Shown here piece by piece: positions 50,380 to 63,211 of a stretch of 64,000 nt of DNA. The translations under genes and the position numbers were made by a program. The stretch is taken from positions 124,001-188,000 of the forward strand of contig NW_027478923.1 of assembly GCF_051014685.1 (NCBI RefSeq), given 5' to 3'. The first letter of the stretch is position 1, and the number at the start of each line of letters is the position of its first letter. Below the pieces are notes generated by a model. That model had not been told where the DNA came from. It was given only the letters and a program-made list of their open reading frames with translations, and searched no databases. Origin of the DNA: Ptiloglossa arizonensis. Its lineage: Eukaryota; Arthropoda; Insecta; Hymenoptera; Colletidae.

Positions 50380-51760
50380 TGTGTATTATTTCCCTGGGCC
50401 ATTCTGGTTAAGGCTTTGAAGAAGCAGAATTGCGAAAAATTTGTTGTCTTCTCAACCAGTTCTTAGCTTCAAACTCCCATATCTCGCGAACGGATTGACC
50501 TAACCCAAAAATTCCTGTTGCATCTGAAAGTAGAAACTCGCCCGATTACAACGGTATGTGTATTTTTTCCCTAGGCTATTCTGGTTAAGTGTTTGGAGCA
50601 GCAGAATTGCGAAAAATTTGTGGTCTTCTCAACCATTCCTTAGCTTCAATGTCCCATATCTCGCGAACGGATTGACTTAACCCAAAAATTCCTATTGCAT
50701 CTGAAAGTTGATACTCGCCCGATTACAACGGTATGTGCATTTTTTCCCTGGGCCATTCTGGTTAAGCGTTTGGAGCAGCAGAAGTGCGAAAAATTTGTTG
50801 TCTTCTCAACCAGTTCCTAGCTTCAAACTCCCATATCTCGCGAACGGATTGACCTAACCCAAAAATTCCTGTTGCATCTGAAAGTAGAAACTCGCCCGAT
50901 AACAACGGTATGTGTATTTTTTCCCTAGGCCATTCTGGTTAAGCGTTTGGAGCAGCAGAATTGCGAAAATTTTGTTCTCTTCTCAACCATTTCTTAGCTT
51001 CAAACTCCCATATCTCGCGAACGGATTGGCCTAACCCAAAAATTCCTATTGCATTTCAAAGTAGAAACTCGCCCGATTACAACGGTACGTGTATTTTCTC
51101 TCTAGGCCATTCTGGTTAAGCGTTTGGAGCAGCAGAAGTGCGAAAAATTTGTTGTCTTCTCAACCATTTCTTAGCTTCAATGTCCCATATCTCGCGAACG
51201 GATTGAACTAACCCAAAAATTCCTATTGCATCTGAAAGTTGATACTCGCCCGATTACAACCGTATGTGTATTTTCTCTCTAGGCCATTCTGGTTAAGCGT
51301 TTGGAGCAGCAGAAGTGCGAAAAATTTGTTGTCTTCTCAACCATTTCTTAGCTTCAATGTCCCATATCTCGCGAACGGATTGAACTAACCCAAAAATTCC
51401 TATTGCATCTGACAGTTGATACTCGCCCGATTACAACCGTATGTGTATTTTTTCCCTGGGCCATTCTGGTTAAGCGTTTGGAGCAGCAGAAGTGCGAAAA
51501 ATTTGTTGTCTTCTCAACCATTTCTTAGCTTCAATGTCCCATATCTCGCGAACGGATTGAACTAACCCAAAAATTCCTATTGCATCTGACAGTTGATACT
51601 CGCCCGATTACAACCGTATGTGTATTTTTTCCCTGGGCCATTCTGGTTAAGCGTTTGGAGCAGCAGAAGTGCGAAAAATTTGTTCTCTTCCCAACCATTT
51701 CTTAGCTTCAAACTCCCATATCTCGCGAACGGATTGAACTAACCCAAAAATTTCTATTGC
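50380..51760 (+). repeat. Mosaic: copy of 37828-38525, conversion patch and monomer doublet
   Basis: 50380-51077 matches 37828-38525, except at 50408-50432 where the 'aaggctttgaagaag' patch seen at 186 and 1422 is present. At 51404 and 51581 two adjacent monomers share the private 'gcatctgacagttgat', exactly 177 bp apart, marking a single-monomer duplication. 'cttcccaacc' occurs twice nearby (about 51687 and 51865). Confidence 0.78.
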
Positions 51761-51764
51761 ATCT

Positions 51765-52815
51765 GAAAGTAGAAACTCGCCCGATAACAACGGTATGTGT
51801 ATTTTTTTCCCTAGGCCATTCTGGTTAAGCGTTTGGAGCAGCAGAATTGCGAAAATTTTGTTCTCTTCCCAACCATTTCTTAGCTTCAAACTCCCATATC
51901 TCGCGAACGGATTGGCCTAACCCAAAAATTCCTATTGCATTTGAAAGTAGAAACTCGCCCGATTACAACGGTACGTGTATTTTCTCTCTAGGCCATTCTG
52001 GTTAAGCGTTTGGAGCAGCAGAAGTGCGAAAAATTTGTTGTCTTCTCAACCAATCCTTAGCTTCAATTTCCCATATCTCGCGAACGGATTGAACAAACCC
52101 AAAAATTCCTATTGCATCTGAAAGTAGAAACTCGCCCGATTACAACGGTACGTGTATTTTTCCCCTAGGCCATTCTGGTTAAGCGATTGGAGCAGCAAAA
52201 GTGCGAAAAATTTGTTGCCTTGTCAACCATTTCTTAGCTTCAAAGTCCCTTATCTCACGAACGGATTGACCTAACCCAAAAATTCCTATTGTAACTGAAA
52301 GTAGAAACTCGTCCGATTACAACGGTATGGGTATTTTTTCCCTAGGCCATTCTGGTTAAGCGTTTGGAGCAGCAGAAGTGCGAAAAATTTGTTGTCTTCT
52401 CAACCATTTCTTAGCTTCAATGTCGCATATCTCGCGAACGGATTGAACTAACCCAAAAATTCCTATTGCATCTGAAAGTTGATACTCGCCCGATTACAAC
52501 CGTATGTGTATTTTTTCCCTGGGCCATTCTGGTTAAGCGTTTGGAGCAGCAGAAGTGCGAAAAATTTGTGGTCTTCTCAACCAGTTCTTAGCTTCAAACT
52601 CCCATATCTCGCGAACGGATTGAACTAACCCAAAAATTCCTATTGCATCTGAAAGTAGAAACTCGCCCGATTACAACGGTATGTGAATTTTTTCCCTGGG
52701 CCATTCTGGTTAAGCGTTTGGAGCAGCAGAAGTGCGAAAAATTTGTTGTCTTCTCAACCAGTTCTTAGCTTCAAACTCCCATATCTCGCGAACGGATTGA
52801 CCTAACCCAAAAATT
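51765..52815 (+). repeat. Block shared with 56008-57058 (offset 4243 bp)
   Basis: Order: a 'gataacaacgg' junction, an A-like unit with 'ctctctagg', a 'caaccaatccttagc ... tgaacaaaccc' unit, a K unit ('gcagcaaaagtg', 'ctcacgaacgg'), then 'gttgatact' and 'accagttc' units. Both copies share the same spacing. The copy at 56008 differs at 'aaccgaaaaattcc' near 56517, 'ggcaattctgg' near 56588 and 'caatcgtatg' near 56741. Confidence 0.8.
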
Positions 52816-55330
52816 CCTGTTGCATCTGAAAGTAGAAACTCGCCCGATTACAACGGTATGTGTATTTTTTCCCTAGGCCATTCTGGTTAAGCGTTTGGAG
52901 CAGCAGAATTGCGAAAATTTTTTGCCTTCTCAACCATTTCTTGTCTTCAAACTCCCATATCTCGCAACGGATGACCTAACCCAAAAATTCCTATTGCAAT
53001 TGAAAGTAGAAACTCGCCCGATTACAACGGTGTGTGTATTTTTTCCCTAGGCCACTCTGGTTAAGCGTTTGGAGCAGCAGAATTGCGAATAATTTGTTCT
53101 CTTCTCAACCATTTCTTAGCTTCAAACTCCCATATGTCGCGAACGGATTGACCTAACCCAAAAATTCCTATTGTAACTGAAAGTAGAAACTCGTCCAATT
53201 ACAACGGTATGGGTATTTTTTCCCTAGGCCATTCTGGTTAAGCGTTTGGAGCAGCAGAAGTGCGAAAAATTTGTTGTCTTCTCAACCATTTCTTAGCTTC
53301 AATGTCCCATATCTCGCGAACGGATTGAACTAACCCAAAAATTCCTATTGCATCTGAATGTTGATACTCGCCCGATTACAACCGTATGTGTATTTTTTCC
53401 CTGGGCCATTCTGGTTAAGCGTTTGGAGCAGCAGAAGTGCGAAAAATTTGTGGTCTTCTCAACCAGTTCTTAGCTTCAAACTCCCATATCTCGCGAACGG
53501 ATTGACATAACTCAAAAATTCCTGTTGCATCGGAAAGTAGATACTCGCCCGATTACAACGGTATGGGTATTTTTTCCCTAGGCCATTCTGGTTAAGCGTT
53601 TGGAGCAGCAGAAGTGCGAAAAATTTGTTGTCTTCTCAACCATTTCTTAGCTTCAATGTCCCATATCTCGCGAACGGATTGAACTAACCCAAAAATTCCT
53701 ATTGCATCTGAAAGTTGATACTCGCCCGATTACAACCGTATGTGTATTTTTTCCCTGGGCCATTCTGGTTAAGCGTTTGGAGCAGCAGAAGTGCGAAAAA
53801 TTTGTTGTCTTCTCAACCATTTCTTAGCTTCAAACTCCCATATCTCGCGAACGGATTGACCTAACCCAAAAATTCCTGTTGCATCTGAAAGTAGAAACTC
53901 GCCCGATTACAACGGTATGTGTATTTTTTCCCTAGGCCATTCTGGTTAAGCGTTTGGAGCAGCAGAATTGCGAAAATTTTTTGCCTTCTCAACCATTTCT
54001 TGCCTTCAAACTCCCATATCTCGCAACGGATTGACCTAACCCAAAAATTCCTGTTGCATCTGAAAGTAGAAACTCGCCCGATTACAATGGTATGGGTATT
54101 TTTTCCCTAGGCCATTCTGGTTAAGCGTTTGGAGCAGCAGAAGTGCGAAAAATTTGTAGTCTTCTCAACCATTTCTTAGCTTCAATGTCCCATATCTCGC
54201 GAACGGATTGAACTAACCCAAAAATTCCTATTGCATCTGAAAGTTGATACTCGCCCGATTACAACCGTATGTGTATTTTTTCCCTGGGCCATTCTGGTTA
54301 AGCGTTTGGAGCAGCAGAAGTGCGAAAAATTTGTTGTCTTCTCAACCATTTCTTAGCTTCAATGTCCCATATCTCGCGAACGGATTGAACTAACCCAAAA
54401 ATTTCTATTGCATCTGAAAGTTGATACTCGCCCGATTACAACCGTATGTGTATTTTTTCCCTGGGCCATTCTGGTTAAGCGTTTGGAGCAGCAGAAGTGC
54501 GAAAAATTTGTGGTCTTCTCAACCAGTTCTTAGCTTCAAACTCCCATATCTCGCGAACGGATTTACCTAACCCAAAAATTCCTGTTGCATCTGAAAGTAG
54601 AAACTCGCCCGATTACAACGGTATGTGTATTTTTTCCCTAGGCCATTCTGGTTAAGCGTTTGGAGCAGCAGAATTGCGAAAATTTTTTGCCTTCTCAACC
54701 ATTTCTTGTCTTCAAACTCCCATATCTCGCAACGGATTGACCTAACCCAAAAATTCCTATTGCATTTGAAAGTAGAATCTCGCCCGATTACAACGGTGTG
54801 TGTATTTTTTCCCTAGGCCACTCTGGTTAAGCGTTTGGAGCAGCAGAATTGCGAATAATTTGTTCTCTTCTCAACCATTTCTTAGCTTCAAACTCCCATA
54901 TGTCGCGAACGGATTGACCTAACCCAAAAATTCCTATTGCATCTGAAAGTAGAAACTCGCCCGATTACAACGGTACGTTTATTTTTTCCCTAGGCCATTC
55001 TGGTTAAGTGTTTGGAGCAGCAGAATTGCGAAAAATTTGTTGTCTTCTCAACCATTCCTTAGCTTCAATGTCCCATATCTCGCGAACGGTTTGACCTAAC
55101 CCAAAAATTCCTATTGCATCTGAAAGTTGATACTCGCCCGATTACAACGGTATGTGCATTTTTTCCCTGGGCCATTCTGGTTAAGCGTTTGGAGCAGCAG
55201 AAGTGCGAAAAATTTGTTGTCTTCTCAACCAGTTCCTAGCTTCAAACTCCCATATCTCGCGAACGGATTGACCTAATCCAAAATTTCCTGTTGCATCTGA
55301 AAGTAGAAACTCGCCCGATAACAACGGTAT
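51990..55330 (+). repeat. 19-monomer block, third, more diverged copy
   Basis: Matches 41926-45256 at a 10074-bp offset and copy 2 at 6718 bp. F units at 52878, 53937 and 54643 correspond to those of copy 1. Differences such as 'tttgtggtcttctc' near 52567, 'tgtcgcat' near 52423, 'cgtccaatta' near 53194 and 'tttgtagtc' near 54155 exceed those between copies 1 and 2, so this copy separated earlier. Confidence 0.85.
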
Positions 55331-58300
55331 GTGTATTTTTTTCCCTAGGCCATTCTGGTTAAGCGTTTGGAGCAGCAGAATTGCGAAAATTTTGTTCTCT
55401 TCTCAACCATTTCTTAGCTTCAAACTCCCATATCTCGCGAACGGATTGGCCTAACCCAAAAATTCCTATTGCATTTGAAAGTAGAAACTCGCCCGATTAC
55501 AACGGTACGTGTATTTTCTCTCTAGGCCATTCTGGTTAAGCGTTTGGAGCAGCAGAAGTGCGAAAAATTTGTTGTCTTCTCAACCATTTCTTAGCTTCAA
55601 TGTCCCATATCTCGCGAACGGATTGAACTAACCCAAAAATTCCTATTGCATCTGAAAGTTGATACTCGCCCGATTACAACCGTATGTGTATTTTCTCTCT
55701 AGGCCATTCTGGTTAAGCGTTTGGAGCAGCAGAAGTGCGAAAAATTTGTTGTCTTCTCAACCATTTCTTAGCTTCAATGTCCCATATCTCGCGAACGGAT
55801 TGAACTAACCCAAAAATTCCTATTGCATCTGAAAGTTGATACTCGCCCGATTACAACCGTATGTGTATTTTTTCCCTGGGCCATTCTGGTTAAGCGTTTG
55901 GAGCAGCAGAAGTGCGAAAAATTTGTTGTCTTCTCAACCATTTCTTAGCTTCAATGTCCCATATCTCGCGAACGGATTGAACTAACCCAAAAATTTCTAT
56001 TGCATCTGAAAGTAGAAACTCGCCCGATAACAACGGTATGTGTATTTTTTTCCCTAGGCCATTCTGGTTAAGCGTTTGGAGCAGCAGAATTGCGAAAATT
56101 TTGTTCTCTTCTCAACCATTTCTTAGCTTCAAACTCCCATATCTCGCGAACGGATTGGCCTAACCCAAAAATTCCTATTGCATTTGAAAGTAGAAACTCG
56201 CCCGATTACAACGGTACGTGTATTTTCTCTCTAGGCCATTCTGGTTAAGCGTTTGGAGCAGCAGAAGTGCGAAAAATTTGTTGTCTTCTCAACCAATCCT
56301 TAGCTTCAATTTCCCATATCTCGCGAACGGATTGAACAAACCCAAAAATTCCTATTGCATCTGAAAGTAGAAACTCGCCCGATTACAACGGTACGTGTAT
56401 TTTTCCCCTAGGCCATTCTGGTTAAGCGATTGGAGCAGCAAAAGTGCGAAAAATTTGTTGCCTTGTCAACCATTTCTTAGCTTCAAAGTCCCTTATCTCA
56501 CGAACGGATTGACCTAACCGAAAAATTCCTATTGTAACTGAAAGTAGAAACTCGTCCGATTACAACGGTATGGGTATTTTTTCCCTAGGCAATTCTGGTT
56601 AAGCGTTTGGAGCAGCAGAAGTGCGAAAAATTTGTTGTCTTCTCAACCATTTCTTAGCTTCAATGTCCCATATCTCGCGAACGGATTGAACTAACCCAAA
56701 AATTCCTATTGCATCTGAAAGTTGATACTCGCCCGATTACAATCGTATGTGTATTTTTTCCCTGGGCCATTCTGGTTAAGCGTTTGGAGCAGCAGAAGTG
56801 CGAAAAATTTGTGGTCTTCTCAACCAGTTCTTAGCTTCAAACTCCCATATCTCGCGAACGGATTGAACTAACCCAAAAATTCCTATTGCATCTGAAAGTA
56901 GAAACTCGCCCGATTACAACGGTATGTGTATTTTTTCCCTGGGCCATTCTGGTTAAGCGTTTGGAGCAGCAGAAGTGCGAAAAATTTGTTGTCTTCTCAA
57001 CCAGTTCTTAGCTTCAAACTCCCATATCTCGCGAACGGATTGACCTAACCCAAAAATTCCTATTGCATCTGAAAGTAGAAACTCGCCCGATTACAACGGT
57101 ATGTGTATTTTCTCTCTAGGCCATTCTGGTTAAGCGTTTGGAGCAGCAGAATTGCGAATAATTTGTTCTCTTCTCAACCATTTCTTAGCTTCAAACTCCC
57201 ATATGTCGCGAACGGATTGACCTAACCCAAAAATTCCTATTGCATCTGAAAGTAGAAACTCGCCCGATTACAACCGTATGTGTATTTTTTCCCTAGGCCA
57301 TTCTGGTTAAGCGTTTGGAGAAGCAGAAGTGCGAAAAATTTGTGGTCTTCTCAACCAGTTCTTAGCTTCAAACTCCCATATCTCGCGAACGGATTGACCT
57401 AACCCAAAAATTCCTGTTGCATCTGAAAGTAGAAACTCGCCCGATTACAACGGTATGGGTATTTTTTCCCTAGGCCATTCTGGTTAAGCGTTTGGAGCAG
57501 CAGAAGTGCGAAAAATTTGTTGTCTTCTCAACCATTTCTTAGCTTCAATATCCCATATCTCGCGAACGGATTGAACTAACCCAAAAATTCCTATTGCATC
57601 TGAAAGTTGATACTCGCCCGATTACAACCGTATGTGTATTTTTTCCCTGGGCCATTCTGGTTAAGCGTTTGGAGCAGCAGAAGTGCGAAAAATTTGTTGT
57701 CTTCTCAACCATTTCTTAGCTTCAATGTCCCATATCTCGCGGACGGATTGAACTAACCCAAAAATTCCTATTGCATCTGAAAGTTGATACTCGCCCGATT
57801 ACAACCGTATGTGTATTTTTCCCTGGGCCATTCTGGTTAAGCGTTTGGAGCAGCAGAAGTGCGAAAAATTTGTGGTCTTCTCATCCAGTTCTTAGCTTCA
57901 AACTCCCATATCTCGCGAACGGATTGGCCTAACCCAAAAATTCCTAATGCATTTGAAAGTAGAAACTCGCCCGATTACAACGGTACGTGTATTTTCTCTC
58001 TAGGCCATTCTGGTTAAGCGTTTGGAGCAGCAGAAGTGCGAAAAATTTGTTGTCTTCTCAACCATTCCTTAGCTTCAATTTCCCATATCTCGCGAACGGA
58101 TTGAACTAACCCAAAAATTCCTATTGCATCTGAAAGTAGAAACTCGCCCGATTACAACGGTGTGTGTATTTTTTCCCTAGGCCATTCTGTTTAAGCGTTT
58201 GGAGCAGCAGAATTGCGAAAAATATGTTCTCTTCTCAACCATTTCTTAGCTTCAAACTCGCATATCTCGCGAACGGATGGGCCTAACCCTAAAATTCCTA

Positions 58301-59529
58301 TTGCATTTGAAAGTAGAAACTCGCCCGATTACAACGGTACGTGTATTTTTCCCCTAGGCCATTCTGGTTAAGCGATTGGAGCAGCACAAGTGCGAAAAAT
58401 TTGTTGCCTTGTCAACCATTTCTTAGCTTCAAAGTCCCTTATCTCACGAACGGATTGACCTAACCCAAAAATTCCTATTGTAACTGAAAGTAGAAACTCG
58501 TCCGATTACAACGGTATGGGTATTTTTTCCCTAGGCCATTCTGGTTAAGCGTTTGGAGCAGCAGAAGTGCGAAAAATTTGTTGTCTTCTCAACCATTTCT
58601 TAGCTTCAATGTCCCATATCTCGCGAACGGATTGAACTAACCCAAAAATTCCTATTGCATCTGAAAGTTGATACTCGCCCGATTACAACCGTATGTGTAT
58701 TTTTTCCCTGGGCCATTCTGGTTAAGCGTTTGGAGCAGCAGAAGTGCGAAAAATTTGTGGTCTTCTCAACCAGTTCTTAGCTTCAAACTCCCATATCTCG
58801 CGAACGGATTGACCTAACCCAAAAATTCCTGTTGCATCTGAAAGTAGAAACTCGCCCGATTACAACGGTATGTGTATTTTTTCCCTAGGCCATTCTGGTT
58901 AAGCGTTTGGAGCAGCAGAATTGCGAAAATTTTTTGCCTTCTCAACCATTTCTTGTCTTCAAACTCCCATGTCTCGCAACGGATGACCTAACCCAAAAAT
59001 TCCTATTGCAATTGAAAGTAGAAACTCGCCCGATTACAACGGTGTGTGTATTTTTTCCCTAGGCCACTCTGGTTAAGCGTTTGGAGCAGCAGAATTGCGA
59101 ATAATTTGTTCTCTTCTCAACCATTTCTTAGCTTCAAACTCCCATATGTCGCGAACGGATTGACCTAACCCAAAAATTCCTATTTTAACTGAAAGTAGAA
59201 ACTCGTCCGATTACAACGGTATGGGTATTTTTTCCCTAGGCCATTCTGGTTAAGCGTTTGGAGCAGCAGAAGTGCGAAAAATTTGTTGTCTTCCCAACCA
59301 TTTCTTAGCTTCAATGTCCCATATCTCGCGAACGGATTGAACTAACCCAAAAATTCCTATTGCATCTGAATGTTGATACTCGCCCGATTACAACCGTATG
59401 TGTATTTTTTCCCTGGGCCATTCTGGTTAAGCGTTTGGAGCAGCAGAAGTGCGAAAAATTTGTGGTCTTCTCAACCAGTTCTTAGCTTCAAACTCCCATA
59501 TCTCGCGAACGGATTGACCTAACCCAAAA
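55331..59529 (+). repeat. Mixed satellite units between the two right-hand repeats
   Basis: Continues with A-like, K, 'gttgatact' and F units. Two 'gataacaacgg' junctions lie 709 bp apart (55317 and 56026). 57130-57480 partly matches 60133-60480 through 'gagaagcagaagtg'. The 'ctcgcggacgg' variant near 57738 recurs near 61624. Units at 58000-58350 are B and C types carried over from the ABCD theme. The block from 58265 to 59052 recurs at the end of the window. Confidence 0.72.
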
Positions 59530-61428
59530 ATTCCTGTTGCATCGGAAAGTAGAAACTCGCCCGATTACAACGGTATGGGTATTTTTTCCCTAGGCCATTC
59601 TGGTTAAGCGTTTGGAGCAGCAGAAGTGCGAAAAATTTGTTGTCTTCTCAACCATTTCTTACCTTCAATGTCTCATATCTCGCGAACGGTTTGAACTAAC
59701 CCAAAAATTCCTATTGCATCTGAAAGTTGATACTCGCCCGATTACAACCGTATGTGTATTTTTTCCCTGGGCCATTCTGGTTAAGCGTTTGGAGCAGCAG
59801 AAGTGCGAAAAATTTGTTGTCTTCTCAACCATTTCATAGCTTCAAACTCCCATATCTCGCGAACGGATTGACCTACCCCAAAAATTCCTGTTGCATCTGA
59901 AAGTAGAAACTCGCCCGATTACAACGGTATGTGTATTTTTTCCCTAGGCCATTCTGGTTAAGCGTTTGGAGCAGCAGAATTGCGAAAATTTTTTGCCTTC
60001 TCAACCATTTCTTGTCTTCAAACTCCCATATCTCGCAACGGATTGACCTAACCCAAAAATTCCTATTGCATTTGAAAGTAGAAACTCGCCCGATTACAAC
60101 GGTGTGTGTATTTTTTCCCTAGGCCACTCTGGTTAAGCGTTTGGAGCAGCAGAATTGCGAATAATTTGTTCTCTTCTCAACCATTTCTTAGCTTCAAACT
60201 CCCATATGTCGCGAACGGATTGACCTAACCCAAAAATTCCTATTGCATCTGAAAGTAGAAACTCGCCCGATTACAACCGTATGTGTATTTTTTCCCTAGG
60301 CCATTCTGGTTAAGCGTTTGGAGAAGCAGAAGTGCGAAAAATTTGTGGCCTTCTCAACCAGTTCTTAGCTTCAAACTCCCATATCTCGCGAACGGATTGA
60401 CCTAACCCAAAAATTCCTGTTGCATCTGAAAGTAGAAACTCGCCCGATTACAACGGTATGGGTATTTTTTCCCTAGGCCATTCTGGTTAAGCGTTTGGAG
60501 CAGCAGAAGTGCGAAAAATTTGTTGTCTTCTCAACCATTTCTTACCTTCAATGTCCCATATCTCGCGAACGGTTTGAACTAACCCAAAAATTCCTATTGC
60601 ATCTGAAAGTTGATACTCGCCCGATTACAACCGTATGTGTATTTTTTCCCTGGGCCATTCTGGTTAAGCGTTTGGAGCAGCAGAAGTGCGAAAAATTTGT
60701 TGTCTTCTCAACCATTTCATAGCTTCAAACTCCCATATCTCGCGAACGGATTGACCTACCCCAAAAATTCCTGTTGCATCTGAAAGTAGAAACTCGCCCG
60801 ATTACAACGGTATGTGTATTTTTTCCCTAGGCCATTCTGGTTAAGCGTTTGGAGCAGCAGAATTGCGAAAATTTTTTGCCTTCTCAACCATTTCTTGTCT
60901 TCAAACTCCCATATCTCGCAACGGATTGACCTAACCCAAAAATTCCTATTGCATTTGAAAGTAGAAACTCGCCCGATTACAACGGTGTGTGTATTTTTTC
61001 CCTAGGCCACTCTGGTTAAGCGTTTGGAGCAGCAGAATTGCGAATAATTTGTTCTCTTCTCAACCATTTCTTAGCTTCAAACTCCCATATGTCGCGAACG
61101 GATTGACCTAACCCAAAAATTCCTATTGCATCTGAAAGTAGAAACTCGCCCGATTACAACCGTATGTGTATTTTTTCCCTAGGCCATTCTGGTTAAGCGT
61201 TTGGAGAAGCAGAAGTGCGAAAAATTTGTGGCCTTCTCAACCAGTTCTTAGCTTCAAACTCCCATATCTCGCGAACGGATTGACCTAACCCAAAAATTCC
61301 TGTTGCATCTGAAAGTAGAAACTCGCCCGATTACAACGGTATGGGTATTTTTTCCCTAGGCCATTCTGGTTAAGCGTTTGGAGCAGCAGAAGTGCGAAAA
61401 ATTTGTTGTCTTCTCAACCATTTCTTAG
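59530..61428 (+). repeat. Five-monomer higher-order repeat, 883-bp unit, ~2.15 copies
   Basis: Identical order and spacing at 883 bp: 'cttaccttcaatgt' with 'cggtttgaac' (about 59668 and 60551), 'catttcatagc' (59829 and 60712), F units (59949 and 60832), 'gcgaataat' units, and 'gagaagcagaagtg ... gtggccttctc' (60321 and 61204). A third copy begins and ends near 61428, where 'cttagattc' appears in place of 'cttaccttc'. Few differences were seen, one being 'tgtctcat' near 59669 against 'tgtcccat'. Confidence 0.88.
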
Positions 61429-63211
61429 ATTCAATGTCCCATATCTCGCGAACGGATTGAACTAACCCAAAAATTCCTATTGCATCTGAAAGTTGATACT
61501 CGCCCGATTACAACCGTATGTGTATTTTTTCCCTGGGCCATTCTGGTTAAGCGTTTGGAGCAGCAGAAGTGCGAAAAATTTGTTGTCTTCTCAACCATTT
61601 CTTAGCCTCAATGTCCCATATCTCGCGGACGGATTGAACTAACCCAAAAATTCCTGTTGCATCTGAAAGTTGATACTCGCCCGATTACAACCGTATGTGT
61701 ATTTTTTCCCTGGGCCATTCTGGTTAAGCGTTTGGAGCAGCAGAAGTGCGAAAAATTTGTGGTCTTCTCAACCAGTTCTTAGCTTCAAACTCCCATATCT
61801 CGCGAACGGATTGACCTAACCCAAAAATTCCTGTTGCATCTGAAAGTAGAAACTCGCCCGATTACAACGGTATGTGTATTTTTTCCCTAGGCCATTCTGG
61901 TTAAGCGTTTGGAGCAGCAGAATTGCGAAAATTTTTTGCCTTCTCAACCATTTCTTGCCTTCAAACTCCCATATCTCGCAACGGATTGACCTAACCCAAA
62001 AATTCCTGTTGCATCTGAAAGTAGAAACTCGCCCGATTACAATGGTATGGGTATTTTTTCCCTAGGCCATTCTGGTTAAGCGTTTGGAGCAGCAGAAGTG
62101 CGAAAAATTTGTTGTCTTCTCAACCATTTCTTAGCTTCAATGTCCCATATCTCGCGAACGGATTGAACTAACCCAAAAATTCCTATTGCATCTGAAAGTT
62201 GATACTCGCCCGATTACAACGGTGTGTGTATTTTTTCCCTAGGCCATTCTGGTTAAGCGTTTGGAGCAGCAGAATTGCGAAAAATATGTTCTCTTCTCAA
62301 CCATTTCTTAGCTTCAAACTCGCATATCTCGCGAACGGATGGGCCTAACCCTAAAATTCCTATTGCATTTGAAAGTAGAAACTCGCCCGATTACAACGGT
62401 ACGTTTATTTTTTCCCTAGGCCACTCTGGTTAAGCGTTTGGAGCAGCAGAATTGCGAATAATTTGTTCTCTTCTCAACCAGTTCTTAGCTTCAAACTCCC
62501 ATATCTTGCGAACGGATTGACCTAACCCACAAATTCCTGTTGCATCTGAAAGTAGAAACTCGCCCGATTACAACGGTATGTGTATTTTTTCCCTAGGCCA
62601 TTCTGGTTAAGTGTTTGGAGCAGCAGAATTGCGAAAAATTTGTTGTCTTCTCAACCAGTTCCTAGCTTCAAACTCCCATATCTCGCGAACGGATTGACCT
62701 AACCCAAAAATTCCTGTTGCATCTGAAAGTAGAAACTCGCCCGATAACAACGGTATGTGTATTTTTTTCCCTAGGCCATTCTGGTTAAGCGTTTGGAGCA
62801 GCAGAATTGCGAAAATTTTGTTCTCTTCTCAACCATTTCTTAGCTTCAAACTCCCATATCTCGCGAACGGATTGGCCTAACCCAAAAATTCCTATTGCAT
62901 TTGAAAGTAGAAACTCGCCCGATTACAACGGTACGTGTATTTTCTCTCTAGGCCATTCTGGTTAAGCGTTTGGAGCAGCAGAAGTGCGAAAAATTTGTTC
63001 TCTTCTCAACCAATCCTTAGTTTCAATTTCCCATATCTCGCGAACGGATTGAACAAACCCAAAAATTCCTATTGCATCTGAAAGTAGAAACTCGCCCGAT
63101 TACAACGGTATGTGTATTTTTTCCCTAGGCCATTCTGGTTAAGCGTTTGGAGCAGCAGAATTGCGAAAAATATGTTCTCTTCTCAACCATTTTTTAGCTT
63201 CAAACTCTCAT
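61429..63211 (+). repeat. Mixed satellite units right of the 883-bp repeat
   Basis: Includes a 'cttagcctcaatg ... ctcgcggacgg' unit, an F unit at 61892 followed by 'acaatggtatggg' (as at 43863, 47219 and 53937), then C, D-like and A-like units. Near 62506 'atatcttgcgaacgg' is a private loss of the palindrome, and near 62529 'cccacaaattcc' is private. Confidence 0.72.
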
